Made by a program: the position numbers and the translations under genes. Under the pieces are notes generated by a model that saw nothing but the letters and a program-made list of their open reading frames with translations, was not told the DNA's origin and ran no database searches. A stretch of DNA of 64,000 nucleotides from Coenobita brevimanus (taxonomy: Eukaryota > Arthropoda > Malacostraca > Decapoda > Coenobitidae), in contig CM064732.1 of the NCBI GenBank assembly GCA_032717465.1, positions 19,939,242 through 20,003,241 of the forward strand, given 5' to 3'. Of the stretch, positions 12,880 to 25,984 are shown in pieces; position 1 is the stretch's first letter, and each line of letters starts with the position of its first letter.

Positions 12880-15800
12880 CACAAACAAATCGCCTCCAAG
12901 TCGCTCTGTCCCCCGCCATTTCACTGCCCTGCTCCCAACTCACACACCCCCTCTCACATATACCTCTCCACCCCATCCCTCCATCTCATCCTCGGCCTCC
13001 CCCTCCCTCGGCCCCCCTCCACCTCACTCACATACACTCTCTTCGTCAGTCTTTCACCCTCCATCCTCTCCACATGGCCAAACCACCTCAGTGTGTTCCT
13101 CATAACGCTTCCTATCACATCCACATCCACACCACAACGCTCTTTTATATCCTCATTCGTCAGCCTGTCTCTCCACGTGACTCCACAGGCCCCTCTTAAA
13201 TAACTCATTTCCACTGCTCTCACCCTTGACTTGTGTCCTTCCAACAATGTCCAAGCTTCACTTCCGTACGTTAGAGTTGGTATCACAATACTGTCATGTA
13301 GTAACTTTTTCACTTCCATGCTCACTTCCCTGTTTCTTATCACTGCTTTCAAAGAACCAGTAACCTTTCTTCCCTGCTGTACCCTTTCAAGCACTTCACC
13401 CTCCAAACCTCCATCCTTACTCATCACACTACCCAAGTACTTAAACGTACTCACATTTTCCAATTCCTCACCATCCAACCTCGCTGTACATTCACTAACT
13501 TCACCTCTCTCAAAGACCATCACTTTACTCTTCCCTACATTCATCTTTAGATTCCGTTTCTTACACACTCTCCCAAACTCATCCACCAAGCCTTGCAGCT
13601 CCCCTTCGTCTTCACTCAACAACACAGTATCATCTGCAAACAACAGTACAGGGAGTTTCCAAACACTATCCTCTCTCACCAGGGCCACTCCAACATCCAC
13701 TACCCTACCTTGTACCTCTTTTATTACCCCATCCATGTACAGATTGAACAACCATGGAGACATGACACATCCCTGTTTCAAACCAACTTTCAAAGAGAAA
13801 AATTCACTTAGTTCACCATCCACACGCATTGCAGCCTTCGCAACATCGTACATACTCTTCACAGCATTCAACAACTTCCCATCTACTCCATATATTCTTA
13901 ACTCTTTCCACAATCCTTGTCTATCCACCCTGTCATATGCTTTCTCCAAATCCATGAAAGCCGTATACAACTTCTTTCCCTTCTCTAGAAACTTTTTCAC
14001 TAAAGATCTAAGAATGAATATCTGATCTACACAACCTCTTCCCTTCCTAAAGCCTCCCTGTTCTTCTCCAACTAATTTCTCTGTTCTTTCTCTAACTCTG
14101 TCTATAAGTATCCTACCATACACTTTTCCTATTATACTAAGAAGACAAATGCCCCTATGATTACCACACACTTCTTTTTCCCCTTTTCCTTTGTACAAGG
14201 GAATAATTATACCTGACTTCCAATCCTCCGGAACTCTACCTTCCTCCCAGGCCAATCTGCACATCCTCCACATCCATTCTACTACTATCTCTCCCCCATG
14301 CTTCAGCATTTCACCACACACTCCATCTATTCCTGGGGCTTTCCCAGATTTAACTTTCTTCATTGCTTCCACAACTTCTATCCTACTGATTTCTTCCTGT
14401 CTTCTCACCTCCCTCCTTCTCCCAGCCATTCCCCAGCCACTTATACTCGCATTACTTCCATCCTCTACGTTCAACAATTCCTTAAAGTGTTCTCTCCATC
14501 TGTTCACTTTTTCTCCCTTCTCCAGTAGTAATCTACCATTTTTATCTTTCACTCCCCTGCTAACTTCACTTCCACCCTGTCTTACTCTTTTCACTTCTCT
14601 CCAGAACATTTTCTTACAGTCCCTCTACTTTACTCTCAAATTCCTTCCAAATTCCTCATCCACTCTCTTCTTACTCTCTCTTACTAATCTTTTCACCTCT
14701 CTCTTTCTTTCCACATATAACTCTCTCTTCCGCCTCTCAACTTCTTCCACGCCCCTATTTCTCATCCATTCATTGTATGCTTTCTTCTTTTGTGCCACAG
14801 CCTGTTTCACCTCTTCAGTCCACCACGCTGTTCCTTGCACCCCCCTCCATCTTCTCTTCCTTCCACACACCACATCACATGCTGCACATATTTCTTCTGT
14901 AAATATCTTACACACACCTTCCACGTCTCCCATCTGCTCCAATTCATATTTGCCCAATCGTTCCTCCACTTCTCTCTTCTACTCTGCCTTTTTCTCATCC
15001 TCTTGTAACCTTTCCACTCTCCTTGCAACTACTCCTTCCTCTCGTCTTTCCCTTCTTCTATTCCTCCATCTTACTTGCATTCTAATTCTGGCCACCACCA
15101 AGTAGTGGTCAGAAAGTCCACTCCCCCAACCTCTATACACTCTTGCATCCTTTACACATCTTCGCATCCTTTCATCCACACACACATAATCAATCATTGC
15201 CTTCCTTTCATTCAGTTCACCACCCACCCTTCTCATCACTCGCCATGTATACCTGTGGATCATTTTATGCCTGAAGAGGGTATTGGCTATCACCAACCCC
15301 CTCCCAGCACAAATGTCCACTAACGCACTCCCATTCTCATCTATCTCAGCAGGCATACCCCACTCACCAACTATTCCATCCACCTTCACATTCCCAACTT
15401 TACCATTCATATCACCAATCAAAAACACTGTCTCATTCCTTCCAAACTTTTCCATGCACACTTCCACATTTGTCCAGAACTCTTCTCTCAGTCTTCTAGC
15501 ACGATCTTGCGTTGGTGCATACACACACACAATCGCCCACATTTGTTTTCCAACTTTCAACTTTACCCACGCAATCCTTGACCCAACTGATCCATACTGT
15601 CTTATGCTCCTCTTCCATCTTTTACTCACAACTATACATACTCCTTCCTTTGCCCTCTCATTCTCACCTACTCCTCCACATATACCCCCATCCATACTCC
15701 CATTCTCTCACACTTTCTCCTCTCCATTTTGTTTCAGTTATTCCACATACATCCACTTTCGCACCCTCAAGCACCTGGACAATCTCTCTCTCTTTCACCT

Positions 15801-15936
15801 CATCATTCGCTCCTCTTACATTCCATGTACTCATTACCAAGTCCTTTGTCCGGTCGTGGGTCGTCATCGTTTGGTCAGTCCTTGTCCGAGGCTTCTTGTT
15901 TGTTTTTTTAGTCAGTTGTTTTCCGGGGAGGGGCAC
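12880..15936 (-). pseudogene. Endonuclease/reverse transcriptase ORF of the RTE-like LINE, broken
   Basis: Read from 15936 down, an apurinic-type endonuclease comes first (MSTWNVRG, ITETKW, YAPTQD, LIGDMNGKVG, GLSDHYLV). A linker with TAWWTEEVKQAV follows, then the reverse transcriptase: KSGKAPGIDGV, NHRGICLLSIIGKVY, EQGGFRKGRGCVDQIF, FMDLEKAYDRVDR, LKQGCVMSPWLFN and catalytic FADD in LLFADDTVLL. The C-terminus has LRWFGHVERM and RGRGRPRMRWRDG. Lesions: a frameshift near 15664-15695 within the endonuclease, in-frame TAG codons at about 14976 and 14622, and a further frame change near 12955 before the end motif LFVATPNG (related to RRFVCGHP in the copy at 44815). Clade assignment to RTE is by motif resemblance only. 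Confidence 0.9.
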
Positions 15937-16024
15937 TAACCCTCCGCCAACCCTTTTAGTCGCCTTTTACGACAAGCAGGGATACTGGGGGAGTATTCTT
16001 GAAAACCCCCCTACCCCCAGGGGT
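15929..16024 (-). other. Structured 5' leader of the RTE-like LINE
   Basis: On the minus strand three short hairpins can be drawn. CTGGGGG pairs with CCCCCAG (16014-16020 with 15985-15991). GTCG pairs with CGAC inside CCCT...AGGG (around 15959-15973). GGAGGG pairs with CCCTCC (15942-15947 with 15929-15934). The segment ATCCCT...GGGTTGG.GGAGG recurs at 18391-18440. A structured RNA, possibly a self-cleaving ribozyme as known at 5' ends of some RTE and R2 elements, is inference only. Confidence 0.5.
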
Positions 16025-16025
16025 A

Positions 16026-16026
16026 T

Positions 16027-16064
<38 letters not shown>
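16026..16064. repeat. (TA)n microsatellite
   Basis: Between the 5' end of the RTE-like element and the next LINE relic. Confidence 0.95.
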
Positions 16065-16066
<2 letters not shown>

Positions 16067-17285
16067 GAGACAGTTGTACTTAGTTTATGTCGATCTGGAA
16101 ATAGCTTTTGACAAGTGCCCAGGAAGATAGTGAAGCTGGTAACTAGAAAGCTTGCGATTAAGAAAAGATTGGCTAGAGTGGTCGTAGCAATGTACGAGGG
16201 TGCTCAAGCCCTGGTGAAGGTAAGCGAAAGTTTGAGTGATGGGTTTACCATGGACATTGGTATGCATTAGGGGTCAGTATTGAGTCCCTTATTGTTTATC
16301 ATTGCGTTTGGAGCTCTCTCACGGGACTTCAGAGCTGGACTTCGGTGGGAAGTGTTGTACACTGATGACTTGGTGTTGATCGTGAGCAATGGACGAAAGA
16401 TTTAGGAGGCAGAAAGACGGAATGAGGTACAAAGGTTTGAGATTAAACACGGATAGAAGGTAGTTCTGTCAAAGCAGAAGGAATGTGGTTATGCGCAGTT
16501 TTCCACAAGGGTGAAGGAAATAACGTTATTTTGTGCAGTGATTTTTGTACTGAGTGCATAAGAGAGACGGTGGTATTAGATGTAGGCTGGAAACTAGTGT
16601 TGATTTTGAGTGTGCTGTACTTAAGGGTGTGCAAAAAACAGCAAACAGGCAGGAAATAATAAATCTTGCTGAAGAATTTCTTGAATGTGTGGAGGAGTTT
16701 TGTTATTTGAAGGCCATGATACACAGTGGAGGTGGTGCTGGAGTTAGCTCAGTACGAAGGGTAACGAGTGGCTGGAAAAAGTTTAGGGAGTTTATACCCC
16801 TCCTGACTCTGAGAGGGCTCTCCATCCGTGTTAAGGGGTCCTTGTATACAGCATAATGTTAAGAGTGTAATACTGTACGATAGTGAGACTTGGGTAGTAA
16901 AGGAAGAGGATATTTGAAAGGTCTAATATACAGAGATGAGAATGATAAGATGGGTGTATAGTGCTTCCTTGAATGGAAGGCTTGGGTGAAGGTTAGGATT
17001 GTGAATAAAGATCTGAGACTCTTTGAGAGGAAGTCTGGGACTTAAGTGTACTAGTGTAATGATGAGAAGGCTTAGACTGAGAAGGTTTGATATATTGTGA
17101 GGATGGAGGATGGCAAGTGGGTGCAGACAGTGAGAGATTTCAATGCTGGGGGTAGAGTTATTGGGCAAGGAAGGCTTAAAAAGACTTGGGACGAGGTTAT
17201 AGAGTGTGACCTTAGGGTTAAAAGAGTGAATAGAGAGGCTGCTATAGATCGAGTATCATGGAGAGTCGTCATTTAATGACCAAGG
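16065..17285 (+). pseudogene. LINE reverse-transcriptase relic of a different family
   Basis: The translated plus strand, with several stops, shows YVDLEIAFDK, ARVVVAMYEGAQ, SVLSPLLFIIAFGALSR and a YTDD in LYTDDLVLI, a change from the usual YADD. Further on are VEEFCYLKAMIHSGGGAG, WKKFREFIPLLTLRGLS, VILYDSETW and TEMRMIRW. This order fits a second group of LINEs whose RT is followed by DEFCYLGDM-type text. The 5' part, including the endonuclease, is missing. It ends in TACTACTAC trinucleotides and (AAT)n, probably its tail. Ordinary decay with many stops; inactive. Confidence 0.8.
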
Positions 17286-17317
17286 CAAAACATGACTGAG
17301 CCATTATAAACGAAGCG

Positions 17318-17358
17318 AATACTACTACTACTACTACTGCAACTACTACCAGCAATAA

Positions 17359-17400
<42 letters not shown>

Positions 17401-17412
17401 TAATAGTAATAA
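17318..17412. repeat. (TAC)n and (AAT)n microsatellites
   Basis: Trinucleotide tracts that directly follow the LINE relic and may derive from its tail. Confidence 0.93.
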
Positions 17413-17442
17413 ATATTACCTTCCAATATACTATAGAAGAAG

Positions 17443-17491
<49 letters not shown>
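17443..17491. repeat. (GT)n microsatellite
   Basis: About 24 GT units. Confidence 0.97.
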
Positions 17492-17495
<4 letters not shown>

Positions 17496-17898
17496 GGGCA
17501 GCCGAAACTACACATTCAAATCGCACCAAAATTGGCACAGAAATCGCAAAAATTCGCTGATGTGAAAAAACTGGGTCCCGTCACGATTGAAAAACTTTTA
17601 CTATATTTAATGAGCGATCTCATTTTGACCAAAAAGACACTGCTCCTGGCGCCCGGCATAAGATCTCCGTAGAATTTTTTGCCCACAGGTACACCTAAAG
17701 TATTTCAGACTTGCGTTCGGACAACCTAGGTTCCATTCCCGAAGCTGCAAATAACACGATCAATTGGTTAGCTGCAAAAAATCCAAGTGACAACGTTACT
17801 CTAGAACAGAACATACATGCGAGAGCCCTCCGCAGGAGCAAGTGCGAGGGGCCCGAAGGGCCTACGAGCACTTGTAAATATCTATTATTATATTATCA
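17492..17898. other. Unassigned DNA between microsatellites
   Basis: Short ORFs (17397-17672, 17711-17902) show no recognisable motif. A GC-rich palindromic patch, GGGGCCCGAAGGGCC, lies near 17846-17861. No function can be assigned. Confidence 0.4.
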
Positions 17899-17899
17899 C

Positions 17900-17938
<39 letters not shown>

Positions 17939-18013
17939 TAATAATAAATATTATCTAAAAAAATTGTTATAATTTTATCTTTAATAACAATAATAATAAT
18001 AATAATGATGATG

Positions 18014-18066
<53 letters not shown>

Positions 18067-18070
18067 TAAT
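17899..18070. repeat. (AAT)n microsatellite tract
   Basis: Imperfect AAT units in two blocks separated by about 40 bases of AT-rich DNA. Confidence 0.95.
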
Positions 18071-18079
18071 CCTGTGAGA

Positions 18080-18322
18080 TGGACTATAAAGATTTTATGG
18101 CATTCATGGATCAGGAAAAAGCATACAACAATGTAGATAGAGAATGATTGTGGAAGGTTTTGTGCATGTACGGTGTAGATGGTAAGCTGATAGATGCCGT
18201 CAAGAGTTTTTATGACGGTTGTGAAGCATATGTAAGGGTAAATGGGCATCTAAGTGAAAGGTTCACGATTGGTGTGGGCGTGCGACAAGGTTGTGTGATG
18301 TCCCCATGTTTGTTCAATATAT
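18080..18322 (+). pseudogene. RTE-like reverse-transcriptase fragment
   Basis: Reading FMAFMDQEKAYNNVDRE, a stop, then WKVLCMYGVDGKLIDAVKS, GVGVRQGCVMSPCLFNI. This corresponds to the middle of the RT domain of the family at 12849-16027 (FMDLEKAYDRVDRQGLWKEL, YGVDGKLLNAVKS, GCVMSPWLFN). Upstream and downstream parts are missing; it stops where the 5S-like segment starts. Confidence 0.85.
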
Positions 18323-18330
18323 CAATATAT

Positions 18331-18390
18331 ACGTTGGGTCTGGTTAGTACATGGATGGGTGACCGCCTGGGAACACTAGATGCTGTTGGC
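18331..18390 (+). ncRNA. 5S rRNA-derived segment (3' half), not a working gene
   Basis: GGTCTGGTTAGTACATGGAT and GGGTGACCGCCTGGGAACAC, then TGCTGTTGGC, match the 3' half of animal 5S rRNA (about positions 62-119 from memory). The internal promoter's intermediate element and C box are in this part; the A box and 5' half are absent. It is fused to LINE leader sequence (18391-18450), so it is a retroelement component or pseudogene. Confidence 0.85.
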
Positions 18391-18450
18391 ATCCCTACGT
18401 GTCAAGTGGGGTTGGTGGAGGATTAGTGCCCCTCCCTGTAAAACAATTAA
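18391..18450 (+). mobile_element. LINE 5'-leader sequence joined to the 5S-like segment
   Basis: ATCCCT, GGGTTGGTGGAGGATTAGTG and CCCCTCCCTGTAAAACAA match the minus-strand leader of the element at 12849-16027 (GGGTTGGCGGAGGGTTAGTG, CCCCTCCCCGGAAAACAA). The GGAGG...CCTCC hairpin is kept. Confidence 0.75.
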
Positions 18451-18454
18451 AAAA

Positions 18455-18881
18455 ATGAGTTGACCTTTGCCATCCATTTTGGTGTCCTTGACCTTGCCCC
18501 CCTAGTGCCCATTTTCGAACTCGTCCAAGACTTTGGCTATATCTTGATACCATGAAGGTTTCACGTTGATTGCTCAAGCCCTCCATGAGATGCAATGGTA
18601 ACAGATACAAACAGAGTGGTAACAGATACACACACACACACACACACACACTAACGACAACAGACACAGACTCTGGCAAAAACATTACCACTTCACCTTG
18701 CTAAAGGCGGGAGATAACAAAGTAGTTGAGCTTTGGCAGCCATTTTAGTGACCTTGACCTTGACCCCAAGTCCCCATTTTTGAACTCATCCAAGATTTTG
18801 GTCATATCTTGATACCCTGAAGGTATCTTGTTGATAGATCATGCCGTTCATGAGATATGATGGTAACATACACAGACCATG

Positions 18882-18956
<75 letters not shown>

Positions 18957-19012
18957 ACGCGGGCAAAACATTATCACTCTGCCTTTTTAAAGGCGGACGA
19001 TAATAATAAACA
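18455..19012 (+). repeat. Two tandem units of a GACCTTGACC repeat with internal (CA)n
   Basis: Unit 1 (18455-18711) and unit 2 (18712-19012) share CCATTTTGGTGTCCTTGACC / CCATTTTAGTGACCTTGACC, TTTTGGTCATATCTTGATACC, ATGAGATRYRATGGTAACA, a CA run and CTAAAGGCGGGAGATAAC / TAAAGGCGGACGATAA. CA tracts are at 18630-18652 and 18885-18951. The family is related in style to the arrays at 20100-20620 and 23090-24070. Confidence 0.85.
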
Positions 19013-19768
19013 TGTAATAGGCGTCCACACTGAAAATGTGGAACGTGTTCGAGCGAGCAAGCGAGCAAATCATGCAGTGCTGAACATTGTCTCATGTGGC
19101 TCATCATCTTCCTCTAATTTCCTGACCTAAAAATACTTAAAAGAACTTATTAGATTACACCAGAATTATTCCCTCACACTTCCTAAAACCAATACTCCTC
19201 TTGTATTAATTTTAGGTCTAGGGCTTGGGACCTAGCAGGTTAATAATGACTATGCTTTTTGCTCTTTCACAAAAATTATTTTCACCAAATCTCTCGGTGC
19301 ACTCCAATTCGAATCAGAAATGAGAAATTCAGAGTTTCTTTCATCGATCAGGGTATTGTATTAGTCTAACTCGGATTCAGTCAAAATTTTCCAAAAAAAA
19401 ACAACAACAAACAAACAGAAGGTATTACTTTGTTTTGAAAAGACAAAATATGGTTGCTCTCAGCAATCCTCCGAAAATACTGCTGCGCTACTCACGCAAC
19501 CTTAGACTGTTACATCTTGCACAGCCAGCTGTTATGTTAATCTACCTTATAGAAAATCGTTTCCTCGATTTGCGGAAAAACTATTGGGAATTACGGGTTG
19601 TCTATGAACTGAAAATAACTGACGATTTTTATGCGATTTCCAAATTGGTGTCAGTCATGCTTGTAACTTCAAAATTGGCTGAGATGTCCAAAAAAGTTAG
19701 CTACTGTACTTCAGTAGTCCTCCCAACCCTTGCCCCCAATTCTTGCTGATGCGATATCTCATTCGGGT
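19013..19768. other. Unassigned DNA
   Basis: A 104-codon ORF at 19435-19749 has no recognisable motif. Nothing else stands out. Confidence 0.4.
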
Positions 19769-20023
19769 ACATATGAGCCAGAGGGGCGACCGTGCATTTT
19801 GCTTATTTTCGGTAATTAGTTGTTAAACTTTGACATGGCTCATTATACAATGGTAAAATTATACTTATATGCATTTTATTGTTTAGCTTGAAAGTGCTAG
19901 CCAAGACGATTAAAATGGTGGTAAACATGACATGTTTAAAGCATATTACAGTTTGATAATTAGATGTCAAAGCAAATAAGCAAAATGCACGGTCGCCCCT
20001 CTGGCTCGAAACGCCTCATATGT
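19769..20023. mobile_element. Palindromic MITE-like element
   Basis: The two ends are inverted repeats. GAGCCAGAGGGGCGACCG continuing to TGCATTTTGCTTATTT occurs at the left (19775-19808), and its exact complement is at the right (19974-20007). An outer ACATATGAG is also mirrored, with about 10 extra bases inside the right arm. The middle (about 165 bases) has no ORF. No clean target duplication was found, so the superfamily is unknown. Confidence 0.8.
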
Positions 20024-20099
20024 CAGGGGTCCAAACTGTGACTAAATTTGGTAAAGGGGGGAATCACATATACGAGCCTCGAGCCGATACATATCTTGC

Positions 20100-20620
20100 G
20101 CGGTAGGAATATGACCTTGACCTTGACCTACTTTCACCGATTTCGAACTCGTAGATTTTCATCACTACTACAAACCTGTAATATTTTGTGATGATATTTT
20201 GAGCGGTTGCGAAGTTGTCGTGGTAACAGGCACAGGCCTTGACCTATTTTCACCAATTTCGATCTTGTAGTTTTTCGTCCCTACTATACACCTATAAAAT
20301 TTTGTGATGATGTCATGAGCGGTTGGGAACTTATCATGCTATCAGACACATAGACAGACAAAGTGAAAACAATACTCGTATGAGATTTTCATTCCTAGTA
20401 CGCACTTGTAAAATTTTATGATGATATCTTGAGCGGTTGCGAAGTTATCATGGTTAACAGACACGAACCTTGAATTGTTTTCACCAATTTCAAATTCGTG
20501 ATCGATTTTTCTCCCTACTACACACCTGTATAATTGCGTGATGATATCTCGAGCGGTTGCGAAGTTATTGTGCTAACAGACACACAGACAGACAAATTGA
20601 AAATATCATCTTCGCTATCG
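20100..20620 (+). repeat. Tandem array of a ~120-bp GACCTTGACC repeat
   Basis: Four or so degenerate units each contain ACCTTGACCT or a variant, TTTTCACCAATTTCGA, CTACACACCTGTAAAATTTT, GTGATGATATCTTGAGCGG, TTGCGAAGTTATCATGGTAA and a CAGACA end. No coding capacity. Confidence 0.85.

Positions 20621-22828
<2,208 letters not shown>

Positions 22829-22911
<83 letters not shown>
22829..22911. repeat. (AT)n microsatellite
   Basis: About 40 AT units. Confidence 0.98.
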
Positions 22912-22914
<3 letters not shown>

Positions 22915-23089
22915 GACAAATGAGTGATTAAGCTTTTAATATAAATAAACCGGTCTAACAGTTGCACGAACATAACAAGAAGGCGGACTCAAAGCACCCT
23001 CGCCCACCAACTGGTCTAAGGGCTGAAACTTTGACTACTCTGTGACAGTGACTTGTGACTAACTGCTCTAAAAATCGAAATACTTTATT

Positions 23090-24075
23090 AATGCCTAAGC
23101 TATAACCCTTTCATCAAGGTTACTTCAGATCAGATCAGAACTGTCTGAACTGACTTGCCCAGTGACCGTGTCCTTTCACCTTTCTCTTTGACCTCGACAT
23201 TTGACTGATAGACCTTGACATCCGACAATATGGAATCTTTTTATCCCAGTCTTAAGTAGAACGTCTACAAAGTTTGGTCTAAACTGAATAAAAACTGTGT
23301 ACATTGACTTTCCCATGTGACCTTGACCTTTCAGCTACTGTTTTCAACAGTGATAGATTAAACCACTAGGTGATCGTCAACCCATCATCCAAGTTTAATC
23401 TAAATCGTATCAAAGTTGTTTTACTTTATTCTGTTCCCATGAAGACATACGAGTCGAAGTTTGACCATGCCCTACGACCATGACCTCTAACTGATTGTAG
23501 CTTTTCGTTTTTGTCTGACCATTAACATTTCCACCAATAGTGATTCAAGTCAGATAAAGACAGCTTGAACTGACCTTGCCCCGTGACTTTTATCTTTCCT
23601 TATGACGAATCTCTTTGATAGTTCACAAAATAGAATTTCTTTATGGTTGATTTACCCTAAGCCTTTCCACAAAGTCTGGTTTACATCGGATAAAAACTGT
23701 TCAAGCTGGTTGTTCCCCGTAGCCTTGCCTTGCGGCCTATTCTTCTCAAAACCAGTAGGTCAACTCCTTGGGTGATCCTCAAACAATCCATGAAGTGTGG
23801 TTCAAATCAGATCGATGCTGTTTTAGTTATTTTGTACGCACGCAGATACGCAGGTAGAATTTTGACATTGCCCTGAAACCAAGACATCTGATTTGTTGTT
23901 CTCAAAATACAATGCATTGTTTCTTGTCTAACCGTCAACTATTCCCCCATGTTTGGTTGAAAATGGATAAAAACTCTTTCATTTTGCTAGGTCAAACTTT
24001 GACCTAGTCTTGTGACCTTGAACTTTGGCCTATTGTTCTGCAAAATCAATAGGTTTACTCATGCGTTATCCTTCA
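23090..24075 (+). repeat. Degenerate array of a TGACCTTGACCTTT repeat
   Basis: About six units, 130-180 bases each, recur with the pattern: TGACCTTGACCTTT or variant; a line like CTACTGTTTTCAA; AATAGGTTTACTC; a ...ATCCAAGTTTAATCTAAATC segment; and AAAACTGTT. Clear anchor copies are at about 23320, 23490, 23585, 23730 and 24010. The repeat resembles a widespread invertebrate interspersed repeat; I cannot name its family. Confidence 0.75.
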
Positions 24076-24120
24076 ATCATTGCACGAAGCTTGTTAAAAA
24101 TCGGATAAGTTCTTTTGGTA

Positions 24121-24187
<67 letters not shown>
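24121..24187. repeat. (CT)n(CA)n microsatellite
   Basis: Dinucleotide CT run followed by a CA run. Confidence 0.97.
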
Positions 24188-24194
<7 letters not shown>

Positions 24195-25402
24195 GAAGAA
24201 AAATAACATCAGCTCTCGCTTTGCAAACGTGGGTGTAATTAAAAGTTCGTCACCTGATATGGGTTAATGATATCCCTCTTCAGCTTGTATTTGACCTTTT
24301 TTTTTTTCTTTCTTTTTTTCGCGAAGTTTGATGCGCCTCTTCACTGATGAGTAGAGGGTCGCACATAAGGAGGATATAGCAACAATTCTGAGTTTCTGTA
24401 AGCCATGGTATATCAGGCTGAACGACGTGGAGCACTTTTTTTAACCTTTAGCCTGCCAGTTACCTACTTTGGATAATATGTCAAGTAAATGCCATACTTT
24501 TTTACGTTACTCAGGAGAAACCTTGGGCACTGATTGTATTTAAATGTTTTTCTAGATTTGTGATTTGATCTAGAAGAAGAAAAAATAAACAGCACCTTAG
24601 TCCAGCTTCTACGGAAGGAAACTCTTCTTCGTCAAAACCTTAAAAAGTGGTCAGACAAATGTATTACTTAAGCATTCCCATGTTGTCTACAAAAGGTGAT
24701 AGTTCAGTCCCCATGACTAGGAACTTCTAAGCTCAGTTGCACGCATAAGTCACTGCCCTGTTCACCCAGGGAAAGTAAAAGTCATCCATATCTTTGTATC
24801 ACACCGAAGGAAAACATCACGTAATAAAAGATAAAATAAGAGATTAACATTATAGAAAACAGATTAAAATGCCAAACACCCTATTTCTCCTACTTAGCCT
24901 TTCGTTCACTGGTCATCCATAAGGTTCCACAGATTTTCAGAAAACTACTGAGATTATTACCAGTTCTGTCAGATCTGTTCCGAATGTAACATACCAAACA
25001 CACTGTCAAACGATGGTAAGAATCAGCCTTAACTGGGGTGTGGTAAGTAGGCTACTGGATACTGTGAACAGGCTTCCTAGACCAGACTGAAATCGGAGTA
25101 ATCAGTAAGGTTTATATGTCTGTATCTCTATGAGTCTGTATGATGTGTACAATAGGACCGGACTTTCCCCTCGAAGGAAATATTTACCCTTCTTCATGAT
25201 GGCGAATCACGCATTAGGATGGGAAATCTGTGATGAGAGCAATGGTTGGGCAAGAGAAGCTGTTATATTAACTATGCTCATGTGCTGAGTCAGTTTACAG
25301 TATGTCATGATTACAAAGCAAGTGTGTGAACATTCTAATAGCGTATGATACAGGGATACTACTAGCATCCATGTGAACTTTTTTGCCCAGACTGAGTTCG
25401 TA
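24188..25402. other. Unassigned DNA
   Basis: No supported feature; AT-rich, with a T-rich patch near 24298-24320. Confidence 0.4.
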
Positions 25403-25984
25403 CCCTAAATCAGTGTTCTTCAACCACCTATAAGTTCATGCCTCCTTCAGGGAGCTTTTGAGAAATTCACGTATCCTAGCTCCTAGGGCGATTAATTACC
25501 AAAAAATTACATTACTATTTCAGATTTTTCTTTAGTTTTAAGACTAGAAATATATAAAAAAAAGGAATTAGGTCTCTGTTTCAAATATAGAAAATACTGT
25601 AGCTACTTTGTCCTAAATAATTGTTATGTTGGTGCCAACTGTATAGTACAATATTATTTTATGTGTATATGTTTTGTATTTCTGTTTTTAAGTGCACATT
25701 TCATGTCCTTTTTCAAATGGTTGAAAAAAAAAAGCTGCAAATTGAGTATCATATTGTTTACACTAGTTATAAAACAGCAAATTCAAAAGGTTTTGTATTC
25801 AGTGGCTGCGTTGCTGATGCATTGTTCCAACAGTCTTATCAAAACTAGGTTTTATTTCACTTTCCAGTGCCCTCCTCATCATGAATCCATATCTTGTAAC
25901 TGGTTTCGCTTTTTTATTTTAATATCCACTATATTAGAGATGCATCCCTCTGCCAGATATGTTGTTGGCATCTGAACTAGATAA

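Larger units (their letters stand above)
12849..16027 (-). mobile_element. RTE-like LINE, nearly full length, decayed
   Basis: The element runs on the minus strand from a structured 5' leader (about 15937-16027) through endonuclease and reverse transcriptase to the 3' end CAGACGCC at 12849. Both ends abut (AT)n arrays, so it probably inserted into one array; a target duplication cannot be read inside AT repeats. Related copies lie at 10583-10618 (3' end only), 43430-48019 and 44803-46491. Confidence 0.9.

Noticed and set aside
13231..15105. Long plus-strand ORFs of 264 and 304 codons opposite the RTE-like LINE
   Set aside because: They are antisense shadows of the RT and linker on the minus strand; they carry no motif.
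15929..16024. A firm call of an HDV-like ribozyme
   Set aside because: Short stems can be drawn, but I could not fit the full double-pseudoknot, so it is kept only as a finding to test.
18331..18390. A functional 5S rRNA gene
   Set aside because: Only the 3' half is present, with changes, and it is joined to LINE sequence instead of a T-run terminator.
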